Below, piece by piece: positions 24,985 through 33,287 of a DNA stretch of 64,000 bases (its first letter is position 1; every line of letters starts with the position of its first letter). Made by a program: the position numbers and the translations under genes. The notes beneath the pieces were generated by a model. That model saw only the letters and a program-made list of their open reading frames with translations. It did no database searches and had not been told where the DNA came from. This DNA is from Rheinheimera sp. (GTDB taxonomy: Bacteria > Pseudomonadota > Gammaproteobacteria > Enterobacterales > Alteromonadaceae). Where the stretch lies: the NCBI RefSeq assembly GCF_030690345.1, contig NZ_JAUYGV010000001.1:900724-964723 (forward strand), in the 5' to 3' direction.

Positions 24985-25866
24985 ATGTCAGGCGACCCAC
25001 ATCAGTTACATGAACGCCATTTGGCGTCGGCACAACAATCTTTGGATGCCATAGCGAAATTACAGGATCACAGCTCATACCGGCTGGCGTTTGCCGACAA
25101 CGAGTTTTTAATGCAGGACGAGCTGCGCCACGTGCGGCTGCAATTAGAATACTTAAAACCTCAGCTGGTACTGGAGCAGCACAATATTACCGCTACCATA
25201 GTGGTGTTTGGCAGCGCCCGGTTTTTATCGCCGGATCAAGCAAAAACCGCAGTAGCCCTGGCAGAAAAGCAGCTGACAGCAGCCGATACAGCACAAAACC
25301 AACAGGCACTACTGCGGGCAAAAAAGCAGTTAGATAACAGCAAATACTACACAGCGTCACAGCAGTTTTCAGCGCTGGCAACCCGCTACAGCTGTTGTAA
25401 CCCCGACTGCGCCATGACCATTATCAGCGGTGGTGGGCCCGGGGTGATGGAAGCGGCCAACCGCGGTGCTATGGACGCCGGCGGTGAAAGCATAGGTTTA
25501 AATATCGTACTGCCCAGAGAGCAGCAACCCAACCCTTACATTACGCCGCGGTTTTGTTTTCAGTTTCACTACTTTGCTATTCGTAAAATGCATTTCTTAC
25601 AACGCGCCCGCGCTTTGGTGGCCTTCCCGGGTGGCTTTGGTACCTTAGATGAGCTGTTTGAAACCCTAACCCTGATTCAAACCAAAAAGGCTGCGCGGGT
25701 ACCGGTAATTTTGTATGACAAAGCCTTTTGGCAAAAGCTGATTAACTTTGACATGCTGGTAGAAGAAGGCGTGATCAGCGCCTCAGATCTGCAGCTGATT
25801 CAATACGCTGATACAGCGGAGCAAGCCTGGCAGCTGATACTGGATTACTATCAGTTGCAGAAATAA
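24985..25866 (+). CDS. LOG-family protein (TIGR00730-like nucleotide hydrolase)
   Basis: A 293-residue protein with a Rossmann-type core. Its diagnostic motif PGGFGTLDELFE near residue 213 matches the PGGxGTxxE signature of LOG-family (lysine-decarboxylase-misnamed) phosphoribohydrolases, which cleave nucleoside monophosphates. Other family features are GGGPGVMEAANRGAMDAGG and RKMHFLQRA. It has an N-terminal helical extension of about 65 residues, making it longer than the plant LOG type. Substrate is uncertain. GGGGA before the ATG gives a good ribosome-binding site. The gene ends just before tyrA, which is convergent. Confidence 0.9.
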   Translation: MSGDPHQLHERHLASAQQSLDAIAKLQDHSSYRLAFADNEFLMQDELRHVRLQLEYLKPQLVLEQHNITATIVVFGSARFLSPDQAKTAVALAEKQLTAADTAQNQQALLRAKKQLDNSKYYTASQQFSALATRYSCCNPDCAMTIISGGGPGVMEAANRGAMDAGGESIGLNIVLPREQQPNPYITPRFCFQFHYFAIRKMHFLQRARALVAFPGGFGTLDELFETLTLIQTKKAARVPVILYDKAFWQKLINFDMLVEEGVISASDLQLIQYADTAEQAWQLILDYYQLQK

Positions 25867-25881
25867 CCCGCCGCAGTTGGG

Positions 25882-27015
25882 TTAACTGCGGCTGTCAGCA
25901 GCTTTTTGCAGCAGTTGTTTACTCTCTTGTAAAAACTGCCCGGCCAGGTCACCGAAAAACTGCTGGCCCTTACCAAACTGTGCCATTAAACCGGCTTTGT
26001 CCTGCGCTTTAAGCAGTTGTAACAATGCGGTAAAGCGCTGCTGATAGCGCTCCAGCAAAGCAGCTACTTCGCCGGATGACAACATAATATCGGCATACAG
26101 CTCGGCGTTTTGCGCAAATAAGCGCCCTACCATCGCCAGCTCCAGCCGGTAGATTGGTGAGCTTAGCTGCAACAGCTCATTAAGATCGGCGTTTTCATCG
26201 GCTAAATGCACACCATACACCAGGGAGGAAAAGTGCCGCATGGCCTGAATCAGCTGCATGGCGCTATCGTGCTCAGCCGCCTGCTTTACTGCCAATTCGG
26301 CGCCCCAGACGTTAAGCTGTTTTAGCAACCACTGGTACTGGCTTTCATCACGGCCATGACACACCACCACTACCTGTTTTACCAGGTTGGTAATATCCGG
26401 GCCAAACATCGGATGCAGCCCGACCACCGGGCCCTTATGTTGCTGCAGCATGGCATTAAGCGGCTGTTGCTTAATACTGGTAATGTCTGCCAGTACACAG
26501 TTGGCTGCCAACACCGGTAATTTATTAATTAGCTGTACGGTCAGCGTAATGGGTACCGCCAACAACACCAGTACCGCATTGGCACAGATCGCCTCCGCCT
26601 GCGGCCAGTCATGCTGCTCCAGTACCACAACCTCGTAGCCGGAGCGCTGGAACAGGCTGACAAAGCGGGCGCCAAGCGCGCCTGCCCCGCCGACCACAAC
26701 AACCTTACCACCGCCCCTGCGGCAACACACAAAGCCACTCTCCTGGGTTTGGTAAGACTCGCGCATAATACGCCGCAGTACATCTTCGGTAAGATCGGCC
26801 GATACGCCAAGTGCCTGCGCTTGTTCACGCCTGGCGGCCAGCAGCGCTTGCTCACGCTCGGGCACATATACCGGCAAGGCAAACTGCTGCTTTATTTTAC
26901 CCACCTGAGCGGTAACTTTAGCGCGCTGTGCCAGCAGCGCCACCAGTTGGCTGTCGATACTGTCTATTTGCCGGCGCAGCGGCAACAGTGCCTGTGTCGC
27001 TTGCGGGTCTGTCAT
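25882..27015 (-). CDS. tyrA: Bifunctional chorismate mutase / prephenate dehydrogenase
   Basis: A 377-residue T-protein for tyrosine synthesis. Residues 1-90 form an AroQ chorismate mutase (LLPLRRQIDSIDSQLVALLAQR). From about 100, an NAD-binding Rossmann motif VVGGAGALGARF opens the dehydrogenase. The conserved HPMFGPD motif carries the catalytic His. Length matches E. coli TyrA (373). It begins one base after the aroF stop on the same strand, so the two form an aroF-tyrA operon, as in E. coli. A hairpin (CCGCAGTT / AACTGCGG, 25871-25891) overlaps its end and could help separate it from the convergent LOG gene. Confidence 0.97.
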   Translation of the reverse strand: MTDPQATQALLPLRRQIDSIDSQLVALLAQRAKVTAQVGKIKQQFALPVYVPEREQALLAARREQAQALGVSADLTEDVLRRIMRESYQTQESGFVCCRRGGGKVVVVGGAGALGARFVSLFQRSGYEVVVLEQHDWPQAEAICANAVLVLLAVPITLTVQLINKLPVLAANCVLADITSIKQQPLNAMLQQHKGPVVGLHPMFGPDITNLVKQVVVVCHGRDESQYQWLLKQLNVWGAELAVKQAAEHDSAMQLIQAMRHFSSLVYGVHLADENADLNELLQLSSPIYRLELAMVGRLFAQNAELYADIMLSSGEVAALLERYQQRFTALLQLLKAQDKAGLMAQFGKGQQFFGDLAGQFLQESKQLLQKAADSRS

Positions 27016-27016
27016 C

Positions 27017-28075
27017 TTAAGCTGCCACCACTGCCGGTTGCATTTGCTGATGCAGGCTGGCCAGCAGCTGTGCTGTGGTATCCCAGTCGATACAGGCGTC
27101 GGTTACCGATACGCCGTATTTTTCGGCTTTGCCGTCAATCAGCTCCTGGCGGCCGGCGTGCAAGTGGCTTTCCAGCATAATGCCGATAATGGCGTCGTTG
27201 CCGGCCAGACGCTGCGCCAGTACATTGTGCGCCACTTCGCCCTGACGGTTATGATCTTTATTTGAGTTACCATGGCTGCAATCTACTACTATGCCACGTG
27301 GTAATTTCAGCTTATCCAGTTTAGCCAGCGCCTCGCCAATGCTCTGTTCGTCATAGTTCGGTTTAGCGCCACCGCGCAGAATAATATGGCCGTCGGGGTT
27401 GCCGGCAGTTTGCACCAAACTGACTTCACCACGCTGATTAATACCAATAAAACTGTGGCCACTTGCGGCAGATTGCAGCGCGTTCAGAGCGATATTTAAA
27501 TTGCCGTCGGTGCCGTTTTTAAAGCCGACCGGCATCGACAAGCCGCTGGCCATCTCGCGATGGGTTTGCGACTCTACCGTGCGGGCACCAATAGCTGACC
27601 AGCTGATCAGATCTGACAAATACTGCGGGCTGATAGGGTCCAACGCTTCGGTAGCAGTAGGCAGCTGCATGTCTACCATCTTCAGCAGCAGCTCGCGGCC
27701 CCAGGTTAAACCGGTTTCCAGATCGAACGAGTCGTCCAAATGCGGATCATTAATAAAGCCTTTCCAGCCCACTGTAGTGCGCGGCTTTTCAAAATATACC
27801 CGCATCACTATGTACAGGCTGTCGGCATACTGCAATTGCAGTTGCTTTAACTTTTGCGCGTATTCAAGCGCTGCTACAGGGTCATGAATGGAACAAGGGC
27901 CGGTAACTACCAGCAGGCGTTTATCGCGGCCGTGTACTATATCGGCAATGGTATTACGCGCCTGTTGCACAAACTGCGCGCCCTGCTCTGACAACGGCAA
28001 TACTTTTTTTAACACTGCCGGTGGGCTTAACGGCTTTTCTGCCACTATGCGCAGGTCATCTACTATTTTACTCAT
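27017..28075 (-). CDS. aroF: 3-deoxy-7-phosphoheptulonate (DAHP) synthase
   Basis: A 352-residue class I DAHP synthase catalysing the first step of the shikimate pathway: phosphoenolpyruvate plus erythrose 4-phosphate. Signature elements are VTGPCSIHDP, YFEKPRTTVGWKGFINDP, VGFKNGTDG, HIILRGG and VDCSHGNSNKD, which cover the metal and substrate sites. The isoform, tyrosine-sensitive AroF, is inferred from the operon with tyrA, as in E. coli. The allosteric residues were not checked. The ATG at 28075 has a GGAG ribosome-binding site and gives the normal N-terminus MSKIVDDLRI. A longer frame would add 12 atypical residues. Confidence 0.95.
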   Translation of the reverse strand: MSKIVDDLRIVAEKPLSPPAVLKKVLPLSEQGAQFVQQARNTIADIVHGRDKRLLVVTGPCSIHDPVAALEYAQKLKQLQLQYADSLYIVMRVYFEKPRTTVGWKGFINDPHLDDSFDLETGLTWGRELLLKMVDMQLPTATEALDPISPQYLSDLISWSAIGARTVESQTHREMASGLSMPVGFKNGTDGNLNIALNALQSAASGHSFIGINQRGEVSLVQTAGNPDGHIILRGGAKPNYDEQSIGEALAKLDKLKLPRGIVVDCSHGNSNKDHNRQGEVAHNVLAQRLAGNDAIIGIMLESHLHAGRQELIDGKAEKYGVSVTDACIDWDTTAQLLASLHQQMQPAVVAA

Positions 28076-28279
28076 GCTAAAACTCCGGTGTGCGGTGTTG
28101 CAGGTAAGCATAGGTAAAAACGCTGAAGTTGCTAAGGCGCGCCCTTACGTAAACTTTACTATACAACACGTAATCATTTAAATACGATTTGCAAATAGTA
28201 AAGATCCGAAAGCGGCACGTCAACCCATTGAAAGCCAATAAAATCAAGATAGCAGCAAATAATTGCACCACAGAAAATA

Positions 28280-28297
28280 CGTACAGTTAAGTGTACA
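28280..28297 (-). promoter_or_regulatory. Possible TyrR-type box upstream of aroF
   Basis: On the minus strand, TGTACA-N6-TGTACG, against the TyrR consensus TGTAAA-N6-TTTACA (nine of twelve positions). It lies about 205 bases before aroF, in the 242-base gap that otherwise shows only AT-rich promoter-like DNA and no gene. The distance makes the role uncertain. Confidence 0.3.
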
Positions 28298-28317
28298 AAA
28301 AAGTGCAATCAGCCGGG

Positions 28318-28923
28318 TTACTGCAGTTGTTGATAAGCCTGTTGCAGTAAAATAAATTGCTGCTGCTCGCCACCGCGATCCGGATGTAGCTGTAATGCTT
28401 TAGTGCGATAAGCTTTTTTCAGCTGTTGCGGCGTAAACGCAGCAGGTAGGTCGAGCAAGGCTAGTGCTTCGCTGTGCGCCATAGTACTTACCGGTGCAAC
28501 CGGTCGTTGCAGCTGTTGCCAGAAAGCATCCAGATGCTGATCAAGTAATTGCTCTGTCATGGCATAAAAGTTCTGCCAGTTCAGATAATAGTCTTGCCGG
28601 CCGGCATCGGAGTCTGGTGGCAATGCTTGCGTTAACGGTAGTAACTGTAGTTTGGCCAGGCCAATGGCTAAATAGCCGTGACGCTGTGCCAGCCAGTGCT
28701 GCTGAATGCGGTATAACAGGTGGTACAGCACAAAGTGTTGTTGAAAGCGGGCAAGATCGGCGCTTTGCAGCGTATCGCTGCGTAGCTTTAACCCCAGCCG
28801 TGATAGCAAGTACTGCTCTTCTATCGGGCTGTGCGCCGGTGTAAACGCCAGGATCAGGCTTTCCAGCTGGCCTTGCAACAAGTTAAGAATGGGGATAGCC
28901 AGTGGTGCTTTCGTATCGGTCAT
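28318..28923 (-). CDS. DnaJ-related protein with C-terminal J domain
   Basis: A 201-residue protein. Residues about 1-130 match the DNAJ_related N-terminal domain found in marine gammaproteobacteria (ILNLLQGQLESLILAF, SPIEEQYLLSRLGL). A short J domain lies at the C-terminus, with LKKAYRTKALQLHPDRGG containing the essential HPD. J domains stimulate the ATPase of DnaK-type chaperones. A C-terminal position is unusual for classic DnaJ but normal in this family. The ATG at 28923 is used because upstream sequence is the rplS terminator. No strong ribosome-binding site precedes it. Probably has its own weak promoter or depends on read-through. Confidence 0.88.
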   Translation of the reverse strand: MTDTKAPLAIPILNLLQGQLESLILAFTPAHSPIEEQYLLSRLGLKLRSDTLQSADLARFQQHFVLYHLLYRIQQHWLAQRHGYLAIGLAKLQLLPLTQALPPDSDAGRQDYYLNWQNFYAMTEQLLDQHLDAFWQQLQRPVAPVSTMAHSEALALLDLPAAFTPQQLKKAYRTKALQLHPDRGGEQQQFILLQQAYQQLQ

Positions 28924-28944
28924 AGGGTGCACTATGCCAAAAAG

Positions 28945-28972
28945 AAAAAAGGCCGACAAGTGTCGGCCTTTT
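28945..28972 (-). terminator. Rho-independent terminator of the rpsP-rplS operon
   Basis: GGCCGACA / TGTCGGCC stem (28951-28968), with a T-run on the minus strand directly after it. It lies just after rplS and before the DnaJ-related gene. Confidence 0.85.
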
Positions 28973-28981
28973 AAGGGTAGC

Positions 28982-29341
28982 TTAGTTAAGCTTTTCGCGG
29001 ATACGCGCTGATTTACCTGAACGATCGCGTAAGTAGTAAAGCTTAGCACGGCGAACTGCACCACGACGTTTCACGGTGATGCTGTCTACCATTGGGCTGT
29101 GCGTCTGGAATACACGCTCAACACCTTCGCCATTAGAGATTTTACGTACTGTGAATGCAGAGTGCAGACCACGGTTACGTTTGGCGATAACTACGCCTTC
29201 AAAAGCCTGCAGACGAGTTTTATCGCCTTCAGTTACTTTTACCTGAACTACGACAGTGTCGCCCGGCGCGAACGCTGGAACGTCTTTCTTTAACTGCTCG
29301 TCTTCAAGCATTTTGATGATGTTTTGGCTAACTTTGCTCAT
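28982..29341 (-). CDS. rplS: 50S ribosomal protein L19
   Basis: A 119-residue protein at the normal length of L19, with [53 protein letters not shown] and the basic [17 protein letters not shown]19 sits at the 30S-50S interface. It is the last gene of the rpsP-rimM-trmD-rplS operon and is followed by a strong terminator. Gene order is identical to E. coli. Confidence 0.98.
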   Translation of the reverse strand: MSKVSQNIIKMLEDEQLKKDVPAFAPGDTVVVQVKVTEGDKTRLQAFEGVVIAKRNRGLHSAFTVRKISNGEGVERVFQTHSPMVDSITVKRRGAVRRAKLYYLRDRSGKSARIREKLN

Positions 29342-29363
29342 AACAATCTCACTTTACCTGGAA

Positions 29364-30152
29364 TTAACTGTCTTCTTGCTGCCCCGTCCGGCACTCTTGC
29401 TGATGTTCAGCTTGGAACTCAGCCAGTAACCGTCGTTGCTCCTCAGTCAGAGCCAGGAGATTTAACATATCCGGTCGTCTAAGCCAGGTTCTCCCAAGAG
29501 ACTGCTTTAAACGCCAGCGTCGTATATTTTCATGGTTACCACTCAGTAAAACTGCTGGTACCTGTTTGTCTGATAACACTTCAGGCCTTGTGTAGTGTGG
29601 ACAATCCAGCAAACCGGATGCAAAAGAATCCTGCTCTGCTGACTGTTCATGCCCAAGTACACCAGGTACTAAGCGCGACACTGCATCTATCAATGTCATC
29701 GCCGGCAATTCACCGCCACTTAACACGTAATCACCAATTGACCATTCTGAGTCAATTTCGCTTTCTATTACGCGCTCATCAATGCCTTCATACCGGCCAG
29801 CTACTAACAGCAGCTTAGAATACGTCGCCAGTTCAGTGACACCTTGTTGGTCTAGTTTGCGGCCTTGCGGCGACAAATACACCGTGTGTACACCTTCACC
29901 TGCAGCTTGCTTGGCGGCGCGTATAGCGTCACGCAGGGGCTGCACCATCATCAGCATTCCGGGGCCACCACCATAAGGCCGGTCATCTACAGTGCGATGC
30001 TTATCCGTTGTGAAATCACGCGGGTTCCAGCATTGCAGTTGTATAATGCCTTGCTTTACAGCACGGCCGGTTACCCCATATTGCGTTATTGCCTGAAACA
30101 TTTCCGGGAATAAGGATACAACCCCTAGCCACAGTTTAGTGTCATCCGGCAT
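29364..30152 (-). CDS. trmD: tRNA (guanine37-N1) methyltransferase
   Basis: A 262-residue SPOUT methyltransferase that modifies G37 next to the anticodon and prevents frameshifting. The trefoil-knot S-adenosylmethionine site is visible: [29 protein letters not shown] and [15 protein letters not shown]. The C-terminal helical domain carries [13 protein letters not shown] and [10 protein letters not shown]. The start overlaps the rimM stop by one base, indicating translational coupling in the ribosomal-protein operon. Slightly longer than E. coli TrmD (255) through a hydrophilic tail. Confidence 0.98.
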   Translation of the reverse strand: MPDDTKLWLGVVSLFPEMFQAITQYGVTGRAVKQGIIQLQCWNPRDFTTDKHRTVDDRPYGGGPGMLMMVQPLRDAIRAAKQAAGEGVHTVYLSPQGRKLDQQGVTELATYSKLLLVAGRYEGIDERVIESEIDSEWSIGDYVLSGGELPAMTLIDAVSRLVPGVLGHEQSAEQDSFASGLLDCPHYTRPEVLSDKQVPAVLLSGNHENIRRWRLKQSLGRTWLRRPDMLNLLALTEEQRRLLAEFQAEHQQECRTGQQEDS

Positions 30153-30679
30153 TAAAACGCGGGATCCCAGTCTACGATAATGCGACGTTCGGTTAAATCG
30201 ACGCTTTTAATCACGCTATCGGTTAAAAACGGCAACAACCTTTCTTTCTGACCAAATGCATCGGTACGGTTGGCTTTAACTACTAAAACGTCGTTAGAGC
30301 CGGTTTCCATCATGTCGGTTACTTCACCTAAGTGGTAGCCCGCCTCGTTTATTACTGCTAAGCCCATCAGGTCTTTCCAGTAATAGTCACCGTCTTCTAA
30401 TGAAGGCAGTGCCTGGCTTGCTACGGCAATTTCAGCATTTACATACTGCTGTGCCAGATCCCGATCATTGACGCCGTCCAGTTTCGCTATCAGGCCATTA
30501 CTATGGCGCTTCCAGCTGGAAACCTGCACTGGTTGCCAGTTACCCTGAAATTTTATTTGCCAGGGTGTGTAATCAAAAATCCCTTCCGGGAAGTCGGTGT
30601 AAGCGTTAACTTTCAGCCAGCCATTGATGCCGTAAACTGCACCAAATTTGCCAAGAACGACTAAATCTTTCTCACTCAA
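30152..30679 (-). CDS. rimM: Ribosome maturation factor RimM
   Basis: A 175-residue 30S assembly factor. The N-terminal RimM domain has [28 protein letters not shown]. The C-terminal PRC-barrel has [36 protein letters not shown] and a terminal IIVDWDPAF. RimM binds S19 and the 16S head region during maturation. It lies between rpsP and trmD and overlaps trmD by one base. Confidence 0.97.
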   Translation of the reverse strand: MSEKDLVVLGKFGAVYGINGWLKVNAYTDFPEGIFDYTPWQIKFQGNWQPVQVSSWKRHSNGLIAKLDGVNDRDLAQQYVNAEIAVASQALPSLEDGDYYWKDLMGLAVINEAGYHLGEVTDMMETGSNDVLVVKANRTDAFGQKERLLPFLTDSVIKSVDLTERRIIVDWDPAF

Positions 30680-30709
30680 GCTGACTACTCCACACGACCT
30701 TTAAGCTAA

Positions 30710-30961
30710 TTAAGCAGTAGCTTTCTTAGCGTTTTTTACCAAAGTTGCCACGCGATCACTCAGTGAAGCACCTTGTGCTACCCAGTGATTAACGCGGTCC
30801 AGGTCCAGACGCAGTTTCTCTTCAGTACCGCCGGCGATTGGGTTAAAGAAACCCACGCGCTCAATAAAACGGCCATCACGAGCAAAACGGCTGTCCGCTA
30901 CCACAACTTGGTAAAATGGACGCTTTTTCGCGCCACCACGTTGTAAACGAATAGTTACCAT
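30710..30961 (-). CDS. rpsP: 30S ribosomal protein S16
   Basis: An 83-residue protein at standard length with [28 protein letters not shown] opening (residues 2-25), [13 protein letters not shown] and the [20 protein letters not shown] helix. S16 stabilises the 5' domain of 16S rRNA early in 30S assembly. It is the first gene of the four-gene operon. A candidate promoter and a leader hairpin lie directly upstream. Confidence 0.98.
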   Translation of the reverse strand: MVTIRLQRGGAKKRPFYQVVVADSRFARDGRFIERVGFFNPIAGGTEEKLRLDLDRVNHWVAQGASLSDRVATLVKNAKKATA

Positions 30962-30992
30962 AAGGCCCTCTAATTTTATCGTTCAGGTTTTA

Positions 30993-31029
30993 TCAAAAAT
31001 AACAAAGCCCCCGGTTGGACCGAAGGGCT
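30993..31029 (-). terminator. Hairpin with T-rich tail ahead of rpsP
   Basis: AGCCC / GGGCT (31006-31010 and 31025-31029) continued by CGGT / ACCG, with a T-rich run after it on the minus strand (TTTGTTATTTTT). It could end the ACT-domain gene, or, if the promoter at 31035-31062 is real, act in the rpsP leader as an attenuator-like structure. Confidence 0.55.
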
Positions 31030-31034
31030 GCAGC

Positions 31035-31062
31035 ATTTTACTGATTTGACGCGCAATTGCAA
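31035..31062 (-). promoter_or_regulatory. Candidate promoter of the rpsP operon
   Basis: On the minus strand, TTGCAA (31057-31062), 16-base spacer, TAAAAT (31035-31040). Transcription from it would begin just before the AGCCC/GGGCT hairpin. Found by eye. Confidence 0.45.
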
Positions 31063-31111
31063 GGTATTTCGCGGCTTGGCTGCTCAGTGCAATACTGTGC
31101 CGCCAGCGGCT

Positions 31112-31519
31112 TTAGCACCTTTGGCGCGGTTTAAAGCCCAGTTGTACTAACACCTTAGTAGCGGTGTCGACATCGGCTTGCGGTACAAACACCAGATCAC
31201 GGCTAAAGGTTGACGTTAGCAGTATATCCAGCCCGGCCTGTGTCATCGCCGCAGCAATAGCGCTTAAAAAGCCGACACAGTAAAACGGGTTAGCGCAGTT
31301 AATCACAAACAGCCGCCACTGCTCTTTATTACGCGCAATAATATCAACATCGGCCAGGGCTGCTTCGGTAGTTATTACGGTAATTTCTTTGTCGTCATGG
31401 CATAGCAGCCGATGCAATTCCGGCGTACCAACGCGGCGGGCAGATACCACACAGAAAGAATCGGCTTCCAGAAAAAAATCGCTGTCTATAATAACCTGCT
31501 GCGTACTTTGCGGCATCAT
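31112..31519 (-). CDS. ACT-domain protein
   Basis: A 135-residue soluble protein. Its first half carries FFLEADSFCVVSARRVG and DDKEITVITTE. The second half resembles a CASTOR/ACT-type regulatory fold with WRLFVINCANPFYCVGFLSAIAAAMTQAGLDILLTSTFSRD. ACT domains usually sense small ligands, often amino acids. No catalytic domain is attached, so it is probably a stand-alone ligand-binding or regulatory protein. The ATG at 31519 follows AAGGAG at ideal spacing. It lies upstream of the rpsP operon in the same direction, separated by about 150 bases with a hairpin. Confidence 0.85.
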   Translation of the reverse strand: MMPQSTQQVIIDSDFFLEADSFCVVSARRVGTPELHRLLCHDDKEITVITTEAALADVDIIARNKEQWRLFVINCANPFYCVGFLSAIAAAMTQAGLDILLTSTFSRDLVFVPQADVDTATKVLVQLGFKPRQRC

Positions 31520-31550
31520 CTGTTGCTCCTTAACTGAATGGGCTGACATA

Positions 31551-31576
31551 ACAAAGCGCAGGCCGGAGCCTGCGCT
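31551..31576 (-). terminator. Terminator of the M23 peptidase gene
   Basis: AGCGCAGGC / GCCTGCGCT, nine perfect pairs with a CGGA loop, followed on the minus strand by TTTGTTAT. It lies about 45 bases after the peptidase stop. Confidence 0.7.
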
Positions 31577-31622
31577 GATAACAAAACGGGTTACTGATGC
31601 CGGATATTATTGACCCCGGCTA

Positions 31623-33197
31623 TTACTTAGTCCAGATAGCCCCGAAGCGGTGTGCATTTAAACCATCTGTGCCTGCAACAACATCCACACTGTACCCTTG
31701 TGTGCCCAACATATTAAAGTTGTTCTGATACTGCGCTGAAGTTTGCCCGTGGCGTGCCTCCCAGGTTTTTAGCGGGAACTGCGCAAATACCGCACTGTAA
31801 TTCACATTGCCCAGGTGTACATAAGAACTTAGATAAATCGGCCGCCGACCAGCCGTCTTCTCACTTATTACTTTGTTTTGGTATGCTGCTGCAGTCAGTT
31901 GTGAGCTCATAGTCCAGTTACCCACCGGCTGTTTATGATACAGCGTGGTATAACGCCGCTCACCACCGCTGGATACCACAGATACACTCACCGGCCGCAT
32001 ACCCAAGTCTTTGGCCTGTTCCATTACTTGTACATGCTGAGCGTAGCTTAAATTATGCCGCGCCAGCGTTGCCAAGGCTTTTTTCTCAAAAATAACACTG
32101 TAGCGCGGTCCACTGCCGGTGATATGGCTATCCACATGGACCGGCACATAACCATCGGCTATCGCCTGGTTAAACACCGTCTGATACGACGCAGAACTGC
32201 GGCCATGGTATGAGCGCCAGCCAATGTCAGACGGTTGCCACACCATATTGTAAAACACCTTGCCGGTAACGTTATAACCGTCCAGCCAGCTGATTTTAAA
32301 ACCAGAGTCTGCCAGATGTTGAAACAAACTTTGATAAGCTTCTGCTTTTACCGCATGGCGGGCATAGTTACTGCTTACGCTGCGCGGCGCCCAAATCAGC
32401 TGCGGCCCGGCCGGAATGCTGCTACCGGCAAATCTCACCCAGGGGCCGCCATAAGGCTTGGTATTGTCCGGCACCGTAGCAATACCACGGCTAAAACTGA
32501 TCGGTTGGCCAACGCCGCTACTGTTTTGCAGATGCACATGTAAATGTGGCCCGGTTGAACTGCCGCTGTTACCAACACGGCCCAAATATTGGCCTTTGCT
32601 GATCACCGCCTGCTGCGCCGGTGCCACACCGACATAGTCAACTTCCGGTGTACTGCCTTTTGGCGTAGGGAAATACTGTGCATTGTGCGGGCATAAATTC
32701 TGGCCAATGCTGCCGGGCGTCATATGCGCATACAACATACGGCTGCCATCGGCGTGCTCTACCCACAGCATATTGCCACCGCCGGGAATATAGCCATCTT
32801 TAAATTTAGTATGCAGCCATGGCTTGGTGGTGCCTGAATCACCCGCCAGCTTGGGCCGCGGATTTTCCGGCGCATTACGCCAGCAGCCCACTACCTTGCC
32901 GGCACGCATGGCATAAATCGATTTGTTATAAATGGTATGTTTATTATTAGTTGGCGCGGCATCATAGTCAGCCAGGCTGGTATTGACCAAGGTCCAGCGC
33001 GAGTTGTCAAAATCATACCGGCGGCCGCTGAAATCATAACCATACTGCTGCGATGTGGTTACCGCATGATCGCGGGTGTAAATTTTTTCATTGTCGCTGA
33101 AGTTATGTCCTTTGAACGGCAGATCGTAAAGTACAGCGTTAACCGGCTGTGCCAGGGTAATAGCGGCTGCGGCCGCGGCTAAAGTGAGTAGTTTCAT
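31623..33197 (-). CDS. Secreted M23-like peptidase with BTRD1-type C-terminal repeats
   Basis: A 524-residue secreted protein with a signal peptide ending PVNA near residue 21. Residues about 40-240 resemble an M23 LytM-type endopeptidase domain: QQYGYDF, LYAHM (His158), and GPHLHVHL with His218/His220. The usual first ligand His of HxxxD reads Gln51. Residues about 265-520 contain four to five diverged repeats of about 50 residues (for example YHGRSSASYQTVFNQAIADG and RHGQTSAQYQNNFNMLGTQG), matching the bacterial tandem repeat domain 1 pattern. M23 enzymes cut peptidoglycan cross-links or peptides; substrate and activity are uncertain here. A GGAGG ribosome-binding site precedes the ATG. Confidence 0.85.
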   Translation of the reverse strand: MKLLTLAAAAAAITLAQPVNAVLYDLPFKGHNFSDNEKIYTRDHAVTTSQQYGYDFSGRRYDFDNSRWTLVNTSLADYDAAPTNNKHTIYNKSIYAMRAGKVVGCWRNAPENPRPKLAGDSGTTKPWLHTKFKDGYIPGGGNMLWVEHADGSRMLYAHMTPGSIGQNLCPHNAQYFPTPKGSTPEVDYVGVAPAQQAVISKGQYLGRVGNSGSSTGPHLHVHLQNSSGVGQPISFSRGIATVPDNTKPYGGPWVRFAGSSIPAGPQLIWAPRSVSSNYARHAVKAEAYQSLFQHLADSGFKISWLDGYNVTGKVFYNMVWQPSDIGWRSYHGRSSASYQTVFNQAIADGYVPVHVDSHITGSGPRYSVIFEKKALATLARHNLSYAQHVQVMEQAKDLGMRPVSVSVVSSGGERRYTTLYHKQPVGNWTMSSQLTAAAYQNKVISEKTAGRRPIYLSSYVHLGNVNYSAVFAQFPLKTWEARHGQTSAQYQNNFNMLGTQGYSVDVVAGTDGLNAHRFGAIWTK

Positions 33198-33287
33198 GCT
33201 TGCCTCCTTGTTGCATTTGCTCTGGTGAACAACTCGACAACAAGTTTATGCAAACAACACAAAACAAACTGCTAACAAAGTGCCAAT

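Noticed and set aside
28924..29064. Extended N-terminus of the DnaJ-related protein
   Set aside because: It passes through the rplS terminator and the end of rplS.
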